In this document: positions 15,252 to 18,421 of the stretch, one piece after another | Layout: every line of letters starts with the position of its first letter | Numbering within the stretch: the stretch's first letter is position 1 | NCBI GenBank assembly: GCA_017556885.1 | Contig: JAFYLV010000131.1 | Span: forward strand, 1-18,421 | DNA from: Clostridia bacterium | GTDB lineage: Bacteria > Bacillota > Clostridia > Oscillospirales > QAMX01 | DNA: 18,421 nt | Direction: 5' to 3' | Translations under genes and position numbers: made by a program | Notes under the pieces: model-generated | Seen by the model: the letters and a program-made list of their open reading frames with translations, nothing else | What the model was told of the DNA's origin: nothing | Databases searched by the model: none

Positions 15252-16904
15252 TTATTTCCAAAGGATCTCTGTTACCTCGCGCAGGCCGTCAAGTTCTGTA
15301 TAGGTAACCTCGACGGAATCTCCTGCGGCGAGAAATGCCAGCCTGTCATTGACTGTAATGGATGCAAAGTAGATAGCCTCGTCGCCCGCAAGCTTGAAGT
15401 AATATCCTGTTGTTCCGGAGATTACAACAGGGGAGAGGACCGAAACCGAACCGGCAGCGGTAGTCTCTGCCGAACTGCCGATATCCGCCTCAACATCTGC
15501 GGATTTGAGCTTCTCTACATAATTCTTCTGTGCCTCGGCTACAGTAACACCCGTTGCAACGATCTGATACTGTTCAACGTCGACAAAGGCATACATCTTC
15601 ACAAGCTCAGCGTTATCTTTCAGGCTGAGGAAGTAGGTCGGACGGCCGGCGATATTGAGCAGGATGGGGAATGTCGCCTTATACTTCAGGTTCTGTACCT
15701 GACCCTCGGCGGAGCTCATGGCTGAATACTCCTCAGCACCGGGTACGGTATAGAATTTGGTTTCCTTCGTGCGGAGATTCACGAGCACGAAACCGATGTT
15801 GGATTCATCGCTCAGAACACTCGTAAGACCGGTGTAGAGATAGACATCGTCCTCCAGCGCAAGGTAATTATAACCCTCCGTCGTTGCAAGTACACCGCGT
15901 TGGCCGAAGATGGAGTTGATAAAGCCGGATCCGTAAAGTCCGTAATAATTTAAATGCTGGACAACGAGCTCAGAGATACACACCTGATCGACCCAGGAGG
16001 GAATTTCATCAAAGGCATAATACCGGGACTCGCCGGTAACTGCATTGACAAGCACCGCGCCGTCAATGTTTTTTCCGCTCCAGAGCATGATTTCGTAGTT
16101 GATCGTCGGCGCGACCCAGTAGGGGACACCGTTATCATCGATTTCAAACGAAATCTCATCAAAGATTCTGGTGGGATAGTTAAAACGGAGATATCTGTCA
16201 ATATTCCGCATAAAGTAATCGCCGCGGGAATATTTAATTCCCTGATCCAGACGAACCAGATCCGTTTCCTGCGTAACAAGATTTACCGTAATATATGCGG
16301 GAATTCCGTCGCGCATATTATACAGCCAGCGGATGGGATCTGCATACACAAGAGGGGTCACACGGGTGGGAACACCTTTATAGTTGATCTGCGTATAATC
16401 GGATTCGATCTCAAACTGAGAGATCATATCGGAGATCTCGCCGAGCTTACGGCTTCCGAGGCGGTTTGCGGTTGCCCGGTCAACTACGGGGATGGAATTC
16501 ATACCGATCTCGGCAACATCCTCAGTAAAATCGCCCTCCGTTACATTGATAAGATCGTGATATGCGCTTGCATTGAAGATGGGCGCGCCGATGCATGTGA
16601 TCACAAAGGATACGACCACCAAAGCGATGCAAATGCCGAGCAGAAAGGTAAATGCGCGGGGGGCTTCGATCACGGGACCGGTATAGGAGTTTTTTCTGAT
16701 CTTCATTTCAAAATACTGAAATGTAGATTTTGAATCCGGCGCAAAGTTCAGAAGTGCTGCAATCACGATTGCCGCAATCAGCCAGAAGCGGAATTCGGAG
16801 CTTGCAAAATTGATGGCAGGCAGTGCAAACCAGAAGATAAGAAACCAGATCGCAAGGGTCAGCAGTGCGCGCAAAAGAATGGAAAACGGTGAACGTTTTA
16901 TCAT
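15252..16904 (-). CDS. Membrane-anchored protein of unknown function with repeated extracytoplasmic motifs
   Basis: I cannot name this 550-residue protein. Three hydrophobic segments (about 12-32, 39-54 and 84-107) are followed by a long, probably external region. The motif V-N-x-x-T-x-E-(T/S) occurs three times: VNLVTQETD (207-215), VNAVTGESR (286-294) and VNLRTKETK (375-383). G-x-P-containing strands alternate with these (GIPAY 200-204, GVPYW 259-263, GRPTY 420-424), reminiscent of PepSY-like modules. A low-complexity Ser/Ala/Glu linker (about 468-488) leads to a small beta-rich C-terminal domain. The ATG at 16904 is preferred over an in-frame TTG at 16919, since AGGA lies eight bases before it. 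It follows the phosphoribosyltransferase gene by 24 bases and is probably co-transcribed with it. Confidence 0.8.
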   Translation of the reverse strand: MIKRSPFSILLRALLTLAIWFLIFWFALPAINFASSEFRFWLIAAIVIAALLNFAPDSKSTFQYFEMKIRKNSYTGPVIEAPRAFTFLLGICIALVVVSFVITCIGAPIFNASAYHDLINVTEGDFTEDVAEIGMNSIPVVDRATANRLGSRKLGEISDMISQFEIESDYTQINYKGVPTRVTPLVYADPIRWLYNMRDGIPAYITVNLVTQETDLVRLDQGIKYSRGDYFMRNIDRYLRFNYPTRIFDEISFEIDDNGVPYWVAPTINYEIMLWSGKNIDGAVLVNAVTGESRYYAFDEIPSWVDQVCISELVVQHLNYYGLYGSGFINSIFGQRGVLATTEGYNYLALEDDVYLYTGLTSVLSDESNIGFVLVNLRTKETKFYTVPGAEEYSAMSSAEGQVQNLKYKATFPILLNIAGRPTYFLSLKDNAELVKMYAFVDVEQYQIVATGVTVAEAQKNYVEKLKSADVEADIGSSAETTAAGSVSVLSPVVISGTTGYYFKLAGDEAIYFASITVNDRLAFLAAGDSVEVTYTELDGLREVTEILWK

Positions 16905-16912
16905 GATGTATT

Positions 16913-16918
16913 TCCTCA
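16913..16918 (-). promoter_or_regulatory. Ribosome binding site fixing the start of the 550-residue membrane protein
   Basis: TGAGGA on the minus strand lies eight bases before ATG 16904 and overlaps the alternative TTG at 16919, which makes the TTG unlikely. Confidence 0.65.
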
Positions 16919-16928
16919 AAATCTAAAA

Positions 16929-17492
16929 TCAGTCTTCGATCACGCTGCCGTCGGGGTTGAAGAGAGGCAGTTTTTCAAGGAAAATAATATCCTTGCGGTC
17001 AGCGGCTTCACCCTCTGCAAGGATTGCCATGCGGCCGCAAATCTCAGCGCCGGCAAGCTCGCAAAGTTTTTCCATCGCAAGGAGAGAATCACCGGTCGAA
17101 ATAACGTCGTCGACAATCAGTACGCGCTTGCCGCGGAGCTTTTCAGCATCCTCACGACCGAGATAGAGGTGCTGCTCGCGTGCCGTGGTAATGGAATTGA
17201 CCGTGGCAACATAGGGATCCGTCATATATACCTTTGACCCTTTACGCGCAACAAAGTACTCTTTCGCGCCGCTCTGACGTGCCATCTCATGAATGAGGGG
17301 TATACTTTTGGCCTCGGAGGTCAGAAGATAATCGTATTCGGGTGCAATTTTAAGAAGGGCATCTGCGCAGGCAACGGTTAGCTCAGCGTCACCAAGGATG
17401 ATAAACGCGCCAATCGAAAGGTTATCGTTCACGGGGCAGATCGGAAGGTCTCGCTGCAGACCCGCAATATTCATGGTATGCGTAAGCTTCAT
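16929..17492 (-). CDS. Phosphoribosyltransferase family protein (purine PRTase-like)
   Basis: This 187-residue type I phosphoribosyltransferase has the PRPP-binding motif VLIVDDVISTGDSL (124-137), in which the two aspartates and the TGDS loop bind the ribose phosphate of PRPP. Upstream lie TSEAKSIPLIHEMA (58-71) and VARKGSKVYM (81-90), as in adenine and xanthine phosphoribosyltransferases. The N-terminus has the LPICPVND block (16-23) seen in a Clostridia group often annotated as adenine phosphoribosyltransferase. The base specificity cannot be read from the sequence, so I give no symbol. The ATG at 17492 follows GGAGG with nine-base spacing. It is the first gene of a unit with the 550-residue membrane protein downstream; no pur or pyr gene is nearby. 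Confidence 0.88.
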   Translation of the reverse strand: MKLTHTMNIAGLQRDLPICPVNDNLSIGAFIILGDAELTVACADALLKIAPEYDYLLTSEAKSIPLIHEMARQSGAKEYFVARKGSKVYMTDPYVATVNSITTAREQHLYLGREDAEKLRGKRVLIVDDVISTGDSLLAMEKLCELAGAEICGRMAILAEGEAADRKDIIFLEKLPLFNPDGSVIED

Positions 17493-17533
17493 GTGGTCAT
17501 TCCTCCATTAACTACTTCTAGATTACAATATAT

Positions 17534-17561
17534 AGTATATACCCTTTCCGGAAAAAGTCAA
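17534..17561 (-). promoter_or_regulatory. Promoter of the phosphoribosyltransferase unit, with an internal palindrome
   Basis: On the minus strand TTGACT (17556-17561), a 16-base spacer and TATACT (17534-17539) lie about 42 bases before the ATG. The spacer holds a perfect ten-base palindrome, TTTCCGGAAA (17545-17554), which could be an operator; this is a guess. Confidence 0.72.
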
Positions 17562-17635
17562 TGTCATTCGTAGCAGGAGGTCGATCCGTAGGGATAAATT
17601 CAAAAAAGCAATGTGCATTTTTATCGCATTCGGGC

Positions 17636-17664
17636 TTGTCTTTAACGGATAAGAATGTTATAAT
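17636..17664 (+). promoter_or_regulatory. Sigma-A type promoter of the rhamnosidase gene
   Basis: TTGTCT (17636-17641), a 17-base spacer and a perfect TATAAT (17659-17664) with an upstream TG (extended -10) lie on the plus strand. Transcription should start near 17671, giving a leader of about 58 bases. Confidence 0.83.
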
Positions 17665-17681
17665 CTCTATAAGCAATTTCG

Positions 17682-17701
17682 TGCAGATTTTCATATCTGC
17701 A
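17682..17701 (+). repeat. Inverted repeat / hairpin in the rhamnosidase leader
   Basis: TGCAGAT and ATCTGCA (seven perfect pairs, six-base loop TTTCAT) lie about ten bases after the predicted transcription start and 12 bases before the GAGG ribosome site. There is no T-run, so it is not a terminator. It may be a regulator binding site or an RNA leader hairpin. Confidence 0.6.
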
Positions 17702-17728
17702 ATATACTTGAATCGAGGTAATCCCGAT

Positions 17729-18421
17729 ATGGATAAGGTTCAGATTTTCCCCGCAAGTTATGACTTTGCCGGCGCAAAGTGGATCGGTCGCACCGCCGGA
17801 GAATGCCCCTGCCGCGATGCTCTGGACAGGGGAGAGGTCTTTGGTCCCCTAGCCCGTGAAGGCGTTGAAAAAGGTCTCCCGAAATGCAATTCCCAGTATT
17901 TCCGCCGTGAGATCGAGATCACAAAGCACGTCGATTCCGCTATCGTCAGAACGGTCGGTCTCGGCTTTTATGAGATGTATATCAACGGCAAGAAGGTTGG
18001 CGACAAGCTGCTGACGCCCTATACAACCGAGTTCTCCAAGAAGATCCTTTACGATGTTTATGACGTAACGGATATGCTCGTTCCCGGAAAAAATACCATT
18101 GCCTATGAGCTTGGCGGCGGTTGGTTTGCCCCCGACCCCGAATTTTCCGACTGGCGGTTCTTCTTCTACGGAAACCAGCGGCTTATCCTTTCCATGGATC
18201 TGAATTACTACGACGGAACTACCGAGAAAGTCGTCAGTGACGAGAATTTCCGTCTGCATTACGGCCCCGTTACCTTCATGAGCATCTTTGCCGGTGAGAA
18301 ATACGATGCCCGCCTTGAGCTTCCCGGCTGGAATAAGAACGGTTTTGACGATTCTGCCTGGGCAAATGTTGTCGAGGTCGAAGCCCCCGGCGGAACGATG
18401 TTTGAAAATATTTATCCGCCC
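17729..18421 (+). CDS. Alpha-L-rhamnosidase (GH78), N-terminal part (runs off right edge)
   Basis: 231 codons are visible with no stop. The start MDKVQIFPASYDFAGAKWIG is followed by YFRREIEITKHV (57-68), VGLGFYEMYINGKKVGD (76-92), LTPYTTEFSKK, YDVTDMLVPGKNTI and LGGGW. This is the jelly-roll N-terminal domain of bacterial rhamnosidases. Next come the beginning of a second domain and the GEKYDARLE...GW...FDDSAW block common in GH78. The catalytic (alpha/alpha)6 barrel with its acid residues lies beyond the window, so activity is inferred from family. There is no signal peptide, so the enzyme is probably cytoplasmic and acts on imported rhamnosides. The ATG follows CGAGG about ten bases upstream. 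The frame is open for a further 168 bases upstream, but that stretch contains the promoter and is not coding-like. Confidence 0.9.
   Translation, partial: MDKVQIFPASYDFAGAKWIGRTAGECPCRDALDRGEVFGPLAREGVEKGLPKCNSQYFRREIEITKHVDSAIVRTVGLGFYEMYINGKKVGDKLLTPYTTEFSKKILYDVYDVTDMLVPGKNTIAYELGGGWFAPDPEFSDWRFFFYGNQRLILSMDLNYYDGTTEKVVSDENFRLHYGPVTFMSIFAGEKYDARLELPGWNKNGFDDSAWANVVEVEAPGGTMFENIYPP

Noticed and set aside
17561..17728. In-frame 56-codon upstream extension of the rhamnosidase
   Set aside because: No stop occurs, but the stretch contains the TTGTCT-17-TATAAT promoter and the inverted repeat, and its translation looks non-coding; the ATG at 17729 has a ribosome site.
17849..18259. Open frame of 136 codons on the minus strand at the right end
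   Set aside because: It is antisense to the GH78 N-terminal domain, which matches the family over the whole stretch.

Overview
The window looks like a piece of chromosome from an anaerobic Firmicute of the class Clostridia, probably a gut or rumen member. This is inferred from gene content (CdaA/CdaR c-di-AMP module, DUF3343 plus cysteine desulfurase pair, a Clostridia-style topoisomerase pair, a GH78 rhamnosidase), from strong AGGAGG-type ribosome sites, and from sigma-A-like TTGnnn-17-TATAAT promoters. The species cannot be fixed from sequence alone. Coding density is high, and no gap between genes exceeds about 240 bases. I see no tRNA, rRNA, CRISPR array, insertion sequence or phage gene.

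Left third (1-8220, all leftward). A strong promoter at 8192-8220 drives a type IIA topoisomerase pair (ParE-like, then ParC-like). Only 21 bases after parC begins a cell-surface sugar cassette: UDP-galactopyranose mutase (glf), a GtrA-family small membrane protein, a large DUF2298/YYY-family membrane protein, and a family 2 glycosyltransferase that runs off the left edge. The last three match the plan of Gtr/GtcA-type systems: a polyprenyl-phosphate sugar transferase, a flippase-like protein and a membrane-embedded transferase. With glf alongside, I infer a route for decorating an extracytoplasmic glycan, perhaps with galactofuranose. This is the most interesting system in the window.

Middle (8243-15251). 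A leftward M16 zinc peptidase has its own promoter and terminator. It is divergent from a rightward pair encoding a DUF3343 protein (TTG start) and a class V cysteine desulfurase-like enzyme, which look like a sulfur or selenium handling pair. A second rightward unit follows: cdaA (c-di-AMP synthase), cdaR (its YbbR-domain partner), a COG2509-type FAD protein and an RseC-like membrane protein. These are joined by overlaps or a 6-base gap and end at a clear hairpin terminator. The usual glmM partner of cdaA-cdaR is absent here.

Right end (15252-18421). A leftward two-gene unit encodes a phosphoribosyltransferase and a 550-residue membrane-anchored protein of unknown function with repeated external motifs. 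A rightward alpha-L-rhamnosidase (GH78) gene, with a near-consensus promoter and an inverted repeat in its leader, runs off the right edge.
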